Part shown: positions 20,111-28,942 of the stretch, in pieces | Layout: each line of letters begins with the position of its first letter | Numbering within the stretch: the first letter of the stretch is position 1 | Assembly (NCBI GenBank): GCA_038396585.1 | Contig: CP121691.1 | Location: 1,550,001-1,614,000 of the forward strand | Reading direction: 5' to 3' | DNA from: Vallitaleaceae bacterium 9-2 | GTDB lineage: Bacteria > Bacillota > Clostridia > Lachnospirales > Vallitaleaceae | Length of the DNA stretch: 64,000 nucleotides | Program-made: the position numbers and the translations under genes | Notes under the pieces: model-generated | Databases searched by the model: none | Told to the model about the DNA's origin: nothing | Seen by the model: only the letters and a program-made list of their open reading frames with translations

Positions 20111-21035
20111 GCGATTAACGGAAAATATGGGGAAGGTAATTGTAGGAAAAGATGAGGTTATTGAGCTCATTACATTGGCATTTATGTGTAATGGACATGT
20201 GCTAATTGAAGATGTACCCGGCACGGGCAAGACAACACTTGCCCTTGCGTTGGCAAAATCCGTCGGTGGGCAATTTAGCCGAATATCTTGCACACCGGAC
20301 GTTATGCCATCAGATATTACAGGTTTTAGTATGTATAACCCAAAACATGAACGTTTTGAATATCATGAAGGGGCGATTATGGCCAATGTATTTTTGGCAG
20401 ATGAGATTAACCGTACGCCGCCTAAGACGCAATCGGGTCTTTTAGAAGCAATGGAAGAGCATCATGTGACGGTTGATGGCAAGCATTATGAGCTTCCATA
20501 TCCGTTCATGGTTATTGCAACACAAAATCCTGTAGAGTATTTAGGAACGTATCCGTTGCCAGAGGCTCAAATGGACCGCTTTATTATCAAAATGAATATT
20601 GGCTATCCAACGCTTGAAGAAGAACTTTTGATTATGGAGCGATTTAAAGATGATCATCCTTTAAAAGACTTACAACCAGTACTTTCTTTAGAAGAAGTAC
20701 AACAAATCCAACAAGATATTTTAAAGGTTAATATGGATCCAACAATTCAAAAATACATATTAAAACTAGTTCGACAAACCCGACAAGCCAAAGAGACCTT
20801 GCTTGGCATCAGCCCAAGAGGGAGTTTGTTTTTGGGACGCATGGCTAAAGCAAAGGCATATTTTTCTGGACGTCATTATGTGATTCCTGATGATGTCAAG
20901 AATGTGTTTATCCCGGTGTGTGCACATCGAATGATGATCAAACCGGAAATGAAATATGAAAATCAATCCAGTGAAGATATTCTTAGAGATATTCTAAAAA
21001 AAGTTGATGTTCCGGCAGGTGAGTTTATTGTATAA
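20094..21035 (+). CDS. MoxR family AAA+ ATPase
   Basis: MoxR ATPases act as chaperone-like partners for the maturation of protein complexes. Walker A is at residues 43-48 in EDVPGTGKTTL, Walker B is in VFLADEINRTPPKTQ, and the family segment LPEAQMDRF follows; the C-terminal lid domain is present. Start is TTG 20094, six bases after GGGGGAGAA and overlapping the upstream small gene. The downstream DUF58 and transglutaminase genes form the classic MoxR-DUF58-TgpA operon. Its client is unknown here. Confidence 0.9.
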   Translation: MREKIKRLTENMGKVIVGKDEVIELITLAFMCNGHVLIEDVPGTGKTTLALALAKSVGGQFSRISCTPDVMPSDITGFSMYNPKHERFEYHEGAIMANVFLADEINRTPPKTQSGLLEAMEEHHVTVDGKHYELPYPFMVIATQNPVEYLGTYPLPEAQMDRFIIKMNIGYPTLEEELLIMERFKDDHPLKDLQPVLSLEEVQQIQQDILKVNMDPTIQKYILKLVRQTRQAKETLLGISPRGSLFLGRMAKAKAYFSGRHYVIPDDVKNVFIPVCAHRMMIKPEMKYENQSSEDILRDILKKVDVPAGEFIV

Positions 21036-22239
21036 AAGATGGGGAGTCTATGGTATTACACTTATATGTAGTATGGTTTTTAACCGGAGTTATCCCGGCT
21101 ATATTTCTAGTGTACTTTTTTATAGCATATTAATGCTTCCGATCATTAGCCTGTTGCATATGGGGTTAACATATACCGTATTTGAACTGTCGCATGATGT
21201 GGATCAGCGATTTGTCTCTAAAGGAGATACGCTGACCTATCGATTGAGTTTGTATAACTCTAGTTATTTGATTTTAGCACCTATGCGCGTACATTATATC
21301 TCTTCTGAGGACTTATTCCATCTTGACAAGGCATCCCAAAGTGAGTGGTTTGTTATATATCCAAAATCACAGCAAGATCTTCATAAACAATTAACGTGTT
21401 TTTATAGAGGAAACTATCCCGTTGGTATTGACTATATTAAAATACAAGATTTTTTTGGTTTTTTTTCAATCGTATATAAAGAAATAGAACAGCATAAGAT
21501 TTTAGTCTATCCCAATCTTCTTGAATTTAAGTCGAGTGCTATTCGCCAAGTTCTAAGTGAAACAGCAGAGTCGATTGTTGGTCATGATATAACTAATTCA
21601 ACGGTGTTTACAGATATACGACAATATATGCCGGGTGATGCGCTCAATAAAATCCACTGGAAGCTCAGCGCAAAAAAGGGAACGTGGATATCTAAAGAAT
21701 ATACGGGGCATATTACAAATACGACCTATTTCTTTTTAGATACGTGTGACTTTGAACTCTCAAATGAACAAAGAGTCATTTATGAGGACTATATGATTGA
21801 AGGCTCTCTGGCGATGATCTATTCTTTTTTAAAAGAGCGTGTACATCTTAAGTTGTATTATGATTACCATGGAATTAACATGGTTGAGACAAAGCGACAA
21901 TCCGATTTTGACAAGTTTTACGATGTGTTTGCTCATTTGAGTTTTTATCACGAAAATGCATACTTTGATATGATTTCGAAAGTGATGGGACAAGACCATG
22001 AATCCGCGCACCTCATCTTTGCGACGCAGCAAATTCAACCCAATTTAGTGCACTATTGGGTTCAGCTAAAAAATCGTGGACATGAAATTACAGTCATCAT
22101 GGTTCCTGTGTCGAGGCTAAATCTTCAAAGGTTGAAAAATGTAAGTGACGAGAGATTGCTTCAAGTACTTAATAGTTCAAGCATTCCTATATATTCTATG
22201 GGCATAGATGAGGGTTCGCTAAGACTGGAGGTGTTCTGA
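21028..22239 (+). CDS. DUF58 domain-containing protein
   Basis: Two hydrophobic helices at the N-terminus (about residues 7-44) anchor the protein. The cytoplasmic remainder carries the DUF58 signature QYMPGDALNKIHWKLSAKKG. Its fold is related to VWA domains, and such proteins are the standard partners of MoxR ATPases. The open frame extends upstream to 21004, but TTG 21028 lies four bases after AGGTGAG and overlaps the MoxR stop, so it is the likely start, though not certain. The stop overlaps the ATG of the transglutaminase gene. No MIDAS motif is obvious, as is usual for DUF58. Confidence 0.82.
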   Translation: MYKRWGVYGITLICSMVFNRSYPGYISSVLFYSILMLPIISLLHMGLTYTVFELSHDVDQRFVSKGDTLTYRLSLYNSSYLILAPMRVHYISSEDLFHLDKASQSEWFVIYPKSQQDLHKQLTCFYRGNYPVGIDYIKIQDFFGFFSIVYKEIEQHKILVYPNLLEFKSSAIRQVLSETAESIVGHDITNSTVFTDIRQYMPGDALNKIHWKLSAKKGTWISKEYTGHITNTTYFFLDTCDFELSNEQRVIYEDYMIEGSLAMIYSFLKERVHLKLYYDYHGINMVETKRQSDFDKFYDVFAHLSFYHENAYFDMISKVMGQDHESAHLIFATQQIQPNLVHYWVQLKNRGHEITVIMVPVSRLNLQRLKNVSDERLLQVLNSSSIPIYSMGIDEGSLRLEVF

Positions 22240-24335
22240 TGGGAATACTTATTGTTTTAGTGTATTCAATGGTGGTGGTTATCTCAGCAACATTTGGCTA
22301 TGTGTTAAATGAGGTACAGCTTTTTTTTATTGTAGTTGGAGTATATGCTATCTATCGGGTCATTACAACATATAAAAAAGGTGTTGTCATATTTTTAGCA
22401 ACGGTTTTAAGTGTGTATATGGGCGCTTTGCTTTATTATTATCGACAAGAGCATGTGGAAAAACTTCTGCATCCGATTCGGGATTTTTTTAATGTATACT
22501 ATTATTCGGTACGATTAGATGGATATTATATTAATACTTTTTATCAAGCCATTTTAATGGGCAGTATTAGTTTGATACTTTTTTTTGTCTATCATTTTTT
22601 TTATCGAAGAAAAAGATTGCAAGGCGTTCCTATTATTTTAGGGTTTGGGGTTATTTTCATAGCATTTTTTTCAGATATGTTAACCAGCTCAAAAGATTAC
22701 CGTAGCTTTATAATTTTTGTGATAGGAAGTATCGTGTATTATTTTGCCATCTATGCTTCGAGAAATATTGAAAATATTCAACGAAGGCAAAGATATTATT
22801 TTTATGGAATGGGCATAATTTTTGCAATTGGCATTGTAGGTTCAAGTATGTTGTGGAATCATTACTTTCCAAGTCCTTTTGAAAAAAAAGTGACATCATC
22901 TGGTCAAAGCAGTCGTTCTGGAGATATTGATGAGCTGACATTTCAATTTGAACGGACCATTATTGAAAAAATATCGGATGACACATATCAGATAAATGAT
23001 TCTTTTGAACATGAAGGTATTGCTTTATTTTCTGTGAAGGCAAACACATTAAAATATTATATGACGGACAGTTATGATATATATCAAGATGGGATATGGA
23101 CGCAGTCAGAACAAGATATAGAGCCAGTGGTAGTAGAGTTTGATGACAATATTCATACGCGAGAAACGGTTGAGATTACTTATGGCAATATTCGAACGAA
23201 TCGCTTGTTGGTAAGCCCTTACTGGGATACTATACATATTTCTGAGGATATGCAAGCTTTTTTTGATGAAGAGCAGGTATATCAGCGTGGTTTTAATTAT
23301 ACGTTAGAGGCTGTCATTCCAAAATATAGAACAAATGTTTGGATGCAAGCGATTATGCAAGGTGAAAAGGCACAAGATGTCCAAAAAATTGAAGGATACA
23401 TGCAATTGCCAGAGCAAAGCGAACGTATTCAAACACTGGCAACGGAGATTACATCTGAGGCAACAACAAATTATGAAAAAGCACGACAAATTGAAGCGTA
23501 TCTGTCATCAACGTATACTTATAACGAAGAACCCCAGTATTTGGGTACATCGGATATGGTTCAGGAATTTTTGTTTGAAGCGGAAGAAGGCTTTTGTCAA
23601 CAATTTGCCTCGTCAATGGTTCTAATGATGCGAAGTGTAGGTATACCTTCACGCTTTGTTGTAGGATATGTCCTCGATATGGAAGCATATGAAGATATTC
23701 CGGATTCGTTAATGTATTCATATGGAGAGATTCCGGATGAAAAAATTATATATGACCATAACGCCCATGCATGGGTTGAAAGCTATTTTCCAGGTGTTGG
23801 TTGGGTGCAATTTGAGCCTACTGCAGGACAAAGCTTTTACTCATCAGATGAATCGGATACACTTGACATTAGGCAATATCAACAGATAGGGCGTGAAGGT
23901 GATAGCACATGGATAAACCGTACGGTAATAATTTGGGTGAGTATTGGTGTCATTATAGTCTGTATGGCAGTAGGTTTAATTCTTCTTATACAACGTCGCT
24001 ATGCCAATAGAACCAACTATATAAAGCGTCTGTTACTAGATTATCAAGTATATCTGCTCTATGTACAAGACGCGTCTAGAAAAAAAGAACCGGGAGACTC
24101 GATACGTGAGTTTATAGAGCATCTCTATAAGGAGTTGCCATCATTACGCTATCGGTCAAAAGATTTTCTTGAAACCTTAGAGAAAGCATTCTATAATAGG
24201 GATGTACCGACCCTAGAAGAAGTTGAAGTATTTGAACAAGAAATTCAACACATGAAAAAAAGGGCAAAGCGACGTTTACCTGTGTTGACTTATTATAAAA
24301 AGCAAATTATTGAAATGATGACATATTATAGATAG
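22239..24335 (+). CDS. TgpA-like membrane transglutaminase-domain protein
   Basis: The N-terminal about 200 residues hold several membrane helices. An external region with a papain-like transglutaminase core follows, then another helix near residues 565-590 and a cytoplasmic tail. The catalytic Cys453 is in EGFCQQFASS and His510 in HNAHAWVES. The third triad position, usually Asp in FDPT, reads FEPT (Glu526). The protein ends the MoxR-DUF58 operon with one-base overlap. In other bacteria TgpA-type proteins are linked to envelope processes, but the substrate is unknown. Activity could be protease-like or cross-linking. Confidence 0.85.
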   Translation: MGILIVLVYSMVVVISATFGYVLNEVQLFFIVVGVYAIYRVITTYKKGVVIFLATVLSVYMGALLYYYRQEHVEKLLHPIRDFFNVYYYSVRLDGYYINTFYQAILMGSISLILFFVYHFFYRRKRLQGVPIILGFGVIFIAFFSDMLTSSKDYRSFIIFVIGSIVYYFAIYASRNIENIQRRQRYYFYGMGIIFAIGIVGSSMLWNHYFPSPFEKKVTSSGQSSRSGDIDELTFQFERTIIEKISDDTYQINDSFEHEGIALFSVKANTLKYYMTDSYDIYQDGIWTQSEQDIEPVVVEFDDNIHTRETVEITYGNIRTNRLLVSPYWDTIHISEDMQAFFDEEQVYQRGFNYTLEAVIPKYRTNVWMQAIMQGEKAQDVQKIEGYMQLPEQSERIQTLATEITSEATTNYEKARQIEAYLSSTYTYNEEPQYLGTSDMVQEFLFEAEEGFCQQFASSMVLMMRSVGIPSRFVVGYVLDMEAYEDIPDSLMYSYGEIPDEKIIYDHNAHAWVESYFPGVGWVQFEPTAGQSFYSSDESDTLDIRQYQQIGREGDSTWINRTVIIWVSIGVIIVCMAVGLILLIQRRYANRTNYIKRLLLDYQVYLLYVQDASRKKEPGDSIREFIEHLYKELPSLRYRSKDFLETLEKAFYNRDVPTLEEVEVFEQEIQHMKKRAKRRLPVLTYYKKQIIEMMTYYR

Positions 24336-24344
24336 GAAGAGAAC

Positions 24345-25154
24345 ATGGAAAAAAAATTAGTATTATTTGATGTGGATGATACCATTATTGATCATGGGGC
24401 GCCAAAATCAATTATACCCGAAGAAACAACATATGCCATTAATGCACTTAAAGAAAAAGGATACTGCGTTGGATTAGCTACTGGACGAAGTTTTCACCAT
24501 ATTACCTATGTTATGAAAGCACTTGATTTAAATACGGCGGTAAGCTTTGGCGGACATCTTGTTACCCATCAGGGTGAAGAGATTTTTAAACAGCCGATTG
24601 ATCGAGATGAATCAAAACGGTTAATCAAGAAGATTTTTCGAACACCGTTTCCTATGTTAGCTATTGATGAAAAAAATATTTATATTAAAGATTTTTTTGG
24701 TCGTCTTCGTAAAGAACTATTCCGCCGTGAAAACATTTTGGAGGGCGAAGAACCTGTGACGCGCTTAACGCCTTTGAAAAAGCTTGACACGACACCAAGA
24801 GATTATTTAAGCATGATGATTTTTAGACAAAATATGCTGGATTCTACAGACTATCAAAAACTAGATTTTAATGCTTGGGGGAAAAAGGGCTTTGAAGTCT
24901 ATGCAAAAGGTGTATCTAAGTTATCAGGGATACAGTTTTTAGCTAATCATTTGGAGATTCCTATGAATCAAGTGTATGTGTTTGGGGATAGTTATAATGA
25001 TTTGCATATGCTTAAGCATATTGAAAATTCAGTTGCCGTTGGTAATGGTGTAAAGGAAGCTAAAGAAGTTGCATCGTATGTATCTCCTCCCATTAGCGAA
25101 GGTGGTATTTTAACAGCATGTTATCACTTAGGACTTTTGGAGGAAAAAGCATGA
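24345..25154 (+). CDS. HAD superfamily Cof-type hydrolase
   Basis: A cytoplasmic phosphatase of the HAD IIB (Cof) group, most often acting on sugar phosphates or pyridoxal phosphate. The nucleophile and acid are Asp9 and Asp11 in LFDVDDTI. A C2-type cap follows, and the C-terminal metal motif is VFGDSYNDLHML. Length of 269 residues is normal. It lies nine bases after the transglutaminase gene and overlaps the DUF368 gene as ATGA, so translation is coupled to that gene. The substrate cannot be deduced from sequence. Confidence 0.85.
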   Translation: MEKKLVLFDVDDTIIDHGAPKSIIPEETTYAINALKEKGYCVGLATGRSFHHITYVMKALDLNTAVSFGGHLVTHQGEEIFKQPIDRDESKRLIKKIFRTPFPMLAIDEKNIYIKDFFGRLRKELFRRENILEGEEPVTRLTPLKKLDTTPRDYLSMMIFRQNMLDSTDYQKLDFNAWGKKGFEVYAKGVSKLSGIQFLANHLEIPMNQVYVFGDSYNDLHMLKHIENSVAVGNGVKEAKEVASYVSPPISEGGILTACYHLGLLEEKA

Positions 25155-26059
25155 CAAAATTTTTACTGTTTCTTAAAGGATTATTTATGGGAGCGGCAGA
25201 TATTATTCCTGGCGTTTCAGGTGGAAGTATTGCCCTTATTACAGGAATATATGAGGATTTTCTTGAAGCCATACATTCCATTAACATCGACGTAGTCAAA
25301 GATATTTTTTCAGGTAAGATAATAAAAGGAATCAAGCGTATTCATTGGGACTTTTTACTACCATTATTTTTAGGCATCCTTACAGCAATTTTTACAATGG
25401 CAAAGTTAATGCACTATTTACTGGAGACTTATGAATTATATACATGGAGCCTCTTTTTCGGATTGATACTTGCTAGTGCATTTGTTATTAGTAAACAATG
25501 GGAAATGGAAAAAACCCGTTTTGTAATTTTTGTATTTGGTGGAATCCTTTCTTTTATCATTGTTGGCTTGGTACCTATACAGACACCCGAAGCGCTATGG
25601 TTTATTTTTCTTGCGGGAGTGATTGCTATTTGTGCGATGATTCTACCAGGAATATCGGGAGCGTTTTTATTACTGATTATGGGAAAGTACCACTATATTA
25701 CAGGGATATTAAAAGATCCGTTTCGTATGGACCATATAGTTGTTTTGATCGTTTTTGCTTTAGGCTGTGGTGTTGGAATCATAGGATTTTCAAGAGTCTT
25801 AAGGTGGGTGTTACATCGCTGGCATAAGGGAACGTTGGCTTTTTTAACAGGGATGATGTTAGGGAGTCTTCGAAGAATATGGCCGTATAAGGTGATTTTG
25901 GAAGAAGAAATATTGGGAGACAAAGTTATTATACTTAAAGAGGCAGCTGTATTTCCATGGCAAATTGAAGGAAATTATCTTTTGAGTTTTCTTTTTATAC
26001 TGATTGGAATGTTGCTTATACTGGGTCTGGATAAATTCTCAAAGAATAAAATGGGTTAA
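25151..26059 (+). CDS. DUF368 polytopic membrane protein (undecaprenyl phosphate translocase-type family)
   Basis: The protein is highly hydrophobic with about eight helices. It carries the internally repeated family motif: GAADIIPGVSGGSIALITG near the N-terminus and MILPGISGAFLLLIMG in the middle. DUF368 members (PopT) have been implicated in recycling undecaprenyl phosphate across the membrane, which fits nearby uppS-type metabolism but is inferred from the family. The open frame starts at 25118, but ATG 25151 follows TTTTGGAGG at good spacing and overlaps the HAD stop as ATGA, giving 302 residues. Confidence 0.85.
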   Translation: MTKFLLFLKGLFMGAADIIPGVSGGSIALITGIYEDFLEAIHSINIDVVKDIFSGKIIKGIKRIHWDFLLPLFLGILTAIFTMAKLMHYLLETYELYTWSLFFGLILASAFVISKQWEMEKTRFVIFVFGGILSFIIVGLVPIQTPEALWFIFLAGVIAICAMILPGISGAFLLLIMGKYHYITGILKDPFRMDHIVVLIVFALGCGVGIIGFSRVLRWVLHRWHKGTLAFLTGMMLGSLRRIWPYKVILEEEILGDKVIILKEAAVFPWQIEGNYLLSFLFILIGMLLILGLDKFSKNKMG

Positions 26060-26062
26060 CGG

Positions 26063-26091
26063 TTGAAAAAACCTGACTTCGGGTGTATAAT
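26063..26091 (+). promoter_or_regulatory. Sigma-A promoter of the 6S RNA candidate
   Basis: TTGAAA (26063-26068), exactly 17 bases, then TATAAT (26086-26091). Transcription would start near 26098-26100, just at the 5' end of the structured RNA. It lies right after the DUF368 stop and has no downstream reading frame to serve. Confidence 0.75.
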
Positions 26092-26099
26092 AGGCATAT

Positions 26100-26275
26100 A
26101 AAAGATACCTGAGATGTACGATACTCTCGATATTTTGAACCTACATATTGAATATGGGAATCTTATATTTTATCATTGATGCCATGCCTTAAGTGGAAGG
26201 CAGATGTGATAGTGCGGATACCCACCTAGCTACGCTAGGGATCAAAATTCGGGAAACGGCATTTTGGGTTGTAAA
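26100..26275 (+). ncRNA. ssrS: 6S RNA candidate
   Basis: A non-coding stretch of about 176 bases behind a strong promoter folds like 6S RNA, the sigma-A RNA polymerase decoy. The closing stem pairs 26107-26117 (ACCTGAGATGT) with 26259-26269 (GCATTTTGGGT), 11 bp including G-U pairs. A terminal arm uses TATCAT/GTGATA and GCCTT/AAGGC, and a small CCTAGC/GCTAGG hairpin lies in the 3' side of the central bubble. The 5' side carries TTTGAACCTACA and the 3' side GGATACCCACCT and CAAAATTCGGGAAACGG, which I recall from clostridial 6S RNAs. A hairpin terminator follows at 26289. Recognition is from memory and hand folding. Confidence 0.78.
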
Positions 26276-26288
26276 ATGATGAATAATA

Positions 26289-26320
26289 AAAGCTGCTTGA
26301 TAATCAAGCAGCTTTATTTT
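26289..26320. terminator. Bidirectional terminator between 6S RNA and aroA
   Basis: A perfect 12-bp stem (AAAGCTGCTTGA/TCAAGCAGCTTT) with a 3-base loop; TTATTTT follows on the plus strand and ATTATT on the minus strand (read from 26288 down). It separates the plus-strand RNA gene from the converging tyrA-aroA operon. Confidence 0.85.
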
Positions 26321-26325
26321 ATATA

Positions 26326-27603
26326 TTATACTAATAAATTTATATCCTCAAAAAATGAGGGATAGGAGATGTCAATGCATTGACTTGCATTAAGCTTAGA
26401 TGGCGTGGAAGCTGCTAATGCTGCAATAGTTAAACTCATAGCAATGCGATGATCATGATAGGACTCAAGTTCAGCACCAGACAATTGTTTTGTTCCTTCA
26501 ATAATCATACCATCTTCTGTAGCTTCAATATTGGCGCCCATCTTTTTAAGCTCTGTAACCATCGTATCAATACGATTGCTTTCCTTAACTTTTAATTCTT
26601 GAGCATCTTTAATATGCGTTTGGCCCTCGGCAAAACATGCCGCAACAGCAATTGCAGGGATTTCATCAATCAGTGTAGGGATAATGTCGCCACTAATGGT
26701 TGTACCTATAAGCTGACTAGAACGTACACGAATGTCTGCTCGGCGCTCTTCATTTAATGTTTGTTCATTGAGATATTCAATTGAACCATTCATCTGTTTT
26801 AACACTTTTATAATGCCATCACGTGTCGGATTGATTCCGACATTTTTTAGAATAATATCACTGTCAGGTAAAATCAATCCTGCAACTAGGAAATACGCTG
26901 CAGAGCTTATATCACCGGGAATATCTATGGATGTTGCTTCTAAGTAAGGATTAGGCTTAATTGTTACCTGAGTGTTTTGAGTGTGTATATCAGCTCCCAA
27001 TGACTTAAGCATTAACTCGCTATGGTTTCTTGAGAGACTTGGTTCAATAATAGTGGAAGTCTGATCGGCATAGAGTGTCGCCAAGAGAATACATGACTTC
27101 ACTTGAGCACTTGCAACCTTTGAATGATAGGTGATGCCATGAAGTTGACTTGGCTGTATGATTAATGGAGCAAGTCCATTGTTCGCCTTGGACGCAATAT
27201 TTGCACCCATGGATTTTAAGGGTTCAATAATACGATTCATGGGTCGTGTTTGAATGGAAGCATCTCCGGTTAGGGTGCTTGAAAAAGTCTGACCGGCAAG
27301 GATTCCAGAGAGTAGACGCATGGTGGTACCGCTATTTCCGACATCTAAGATAGTATCTGGAGCTTTTAGTCCGTGAAGACCTAGTCCTTCTAAAGTTAAT
27401 GTTGTCGGATTTTCAAAGTGCATTTGTACGCCCATATGCTTAAAAATCTGAGCAGTAGATAGACAATCAGCGCCATTTAAAAACCCTGAAATATGTGTAG
27501 TTCCTTTAGCTAGAGCGCCAAACATGATGGAACGGTGGGAGATGGATTTATCACCAGGTACTGTTACAGTACCATTAAGTTTTCCTACAGGATTAATCTG
27601 CAT
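26326..27603 (-). CDS. aroA: 3-phosphoshikimate 1-carboxyvinyltransferase (EPSP synthase)
   Basis: The enzyme joins shikimate 3-phosphate and phosphoenolpyruvate in the aromatic amino acid pathway. Conserved blocks: GDKSISHRS near the N-terminus, GNSGTTMRLLSG, SAQVKS, KESNRIDTM and DHRIAMSL. The longest frame begins with GTG 27612, but ATG at 27603 is correctly spaced after AAGGTGA, giving 425 residues. It is the second gene of a minus-strand unit with tyrA, 10 bases away, and ends at a bidirectional terminator. The pair is oriented against its neighbours. Confidence 0.95.
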   Translation of the reverse strand: MQINPVGKLNGTVTVPGDKSISHRSIMFGALAKGTTHISGFLNGADCLSTAQIFKHMGVQMHFENPTTLTLEGLGLHGLKAPDTILDVGNSGTTMRLLSGILAGQTFSSTLTGDASIQTRPMNRIIEPLKSMGANIASKANNGLAPLIIQPSQLHGITYHSKVASAQVKSCILLATLYADQTSTIIEPSLSRNHSELMLKSLGADIHTQNTQVTIKPNPYLEATSIDIPGDISSAAYFLVAGLILPDSDIILKNVGINPTRDGIIKVLKQMNGSIEYLNEQTLNEERRADIRVRSSQLIGTTISGDIIPTLIDEIPAIAVAACFAEGQTHIKDAQELKVKESNRIDTMVTELKKMGANIEATEDGMIIEGTKQLSGAELESYHDHRIAMSLTIAALAASTPSKLNASQCIDISYPSFFEDINLLV

Positions 27604-27613
27604 AGTGTTCACC

Positions 27614-28705
27614 TTAACTTTCTATTATTTTATAGTGTGCATTTTCAATGACGATAATAGCATTGGTCAGACTAAGTTCATCATAAAAAAGGATTTCAAG
27701 GACACCACCAAAATCTTCACGATTATTGTTGATGCCAATATTCTTAATACTGATACCTTGCTGACTTAAGCGAGTAGCAATATCAGCAATAACTCCCGTC
27801 TCATCATTGATATCAACAAATAAAGCGAGGGATTTGTCGATACTGCCTCTGGCTTTATTTTGAAAGGTATTTCTAAATCGTCTTGCTTGCTGAAAAAAAT
27901 CAAAAATGGAGACGTCATCTTCATCGGTGACTTGCTTACGGATTGCCTTAAGCTGATGGATATATGCATCAAGAATAGAAGTAATGGCTTCATGATTTGC
28001 CACACATATTTGTTGCCACATATCTGGAGAAGAAGATGCAATTCGTGTAAAATCTTTGAAGCCTCCAGCGGCTAGAGTGTACATTTCTTTTTCAGGTGTG
28101 TCAAGTGCCTCGACCATATTCACCAATGATGAAGCCAAAATATGCGGGACATGACTGATGGCAGCTACGATAAAATCATGTCGCACCGGATCAAGAAGCG
28201 TAGGAATAGCATGTAATGTTGCAACTAATTGCGACATGGAATCGATATATTTTTGAGGTGTGGAAGGCTCTGGGGTCAAAACATAATAAGCATTTTCAAA
28301 AAGCTCAGCTTTAGTGGCATCAAATCCTGATTGCTCAGAACCTGCCATGGGATGACCGCCAATAAAATAGCCGCTATATTCATATTTGGATAGAGCATCA
28401 TATATATCGTTTTTTGTACTTCCAACATCCGTTATGATAACATTTTCTTTTAGATAAGGTTTTATAGACTCAAAAAGTTGAATGTTGATATTGACAGGGC
28501 AGCATAAAACAATAAGGTCGCAATCTTCTAAATCTTTCCAATTATCTACCATAACATCAATTGCACCTACGTTTTTTGCCTGCATAAGTGCATCTTGATT
28601 ACGATTATATCCATAAATAGTTGCTGGATAATTGTATTTTTTTAAAGCGCGAGCAAGTGAGCCACCGATTAATCCGAGTCCGAGTATTCCTATTTTTGCA
28701 AACAT
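27614..28705 (-). CDS. tyrA: Prephenate dehydrogenase with C-terminal ACT domain
   Basis: The enzyme oxidatively decarboxylates prephenate to 4-hydroxyphenylpyruvate for tyrosine synthesis. The NAD-binding motif GILGLGLIGGSLARAL is at the N-terminus, the conserved GGHPMAGSEQSGF and ISHVPHILASSLV blocks follow, and the last about 70 residues form an ACT domain (ALFVDINDETGVIADIA), suggesting feedback by an amino acid. The frame opens farther upstream at 28783, but ATG 28705 follows an AAAGGA site and begins the Rossmann fold, so it is used (363 residues). A promoter lies about 40 bases upstream. Confidence 0.93.
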   Translation of the reverse strand: MFAKIGILGLGLIGGSLARALKKYNYPATIYGYNRNQDALMQAKNVGAIDVMVDNWKDLEDCDLIVLCCPVNINIQLFESIKPYLKENVIITDVGSTKNDIYDALSKYEYSGYFIGGHPMAGSEQSGFDATKAELFENAYYVLTPEPSTPQKYIDSMSQLVATLHAIPTLLDPVRHDFIVAAISHVPHILASSLVNMVEALDTPEKEMYTLAAGGFKDFTRIASSSPDMWQQICVANHEAITSILDAYIHQLKAIRKQVTDEDDVSIFDFFQQARRFRNTFQNKARGSIDKSLALFVDINDETGVIADIATRLSQQGISIKNIGINNNREDFGGVLEILFYDELSLTNAIIVIENAHYKIIES

Positions 28706-28745
28706 AGATATCCTTTCGTAGAACAGTGTGTTTAATATTACCCCT

Positions 28746-28774
28746 ATATTACATTTTTTTATTAGGCAAGTCAA
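28746..28774 (-). promoter_or_regulatory. Promoter of the tyrA-aroA operon
   Basis: On the minus strand, TTGACT (28774-28769), 17 bases, TAATAT (28751-28746). Transcription would start near 28739, about 35 bases before the tyrA ATG. No terminator-like attenuator or T-box is visible in this short leader. Confidence 0.6.
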
Positions 28775-28942
28775 TAAATTCATGCACTAAAGTGAAGACG
28801 GAATATTCTGACTATTAAAATAAAGAAGGAATTCTATTCATTATGTAGAATATTAAGAGTATTACCGAGAAATTTTGTTAAAATTCAACGAAACGCAATG
28901 CACAGTAATTTGTTCAAAAATCTTACGAATGGGGGAATCCTT

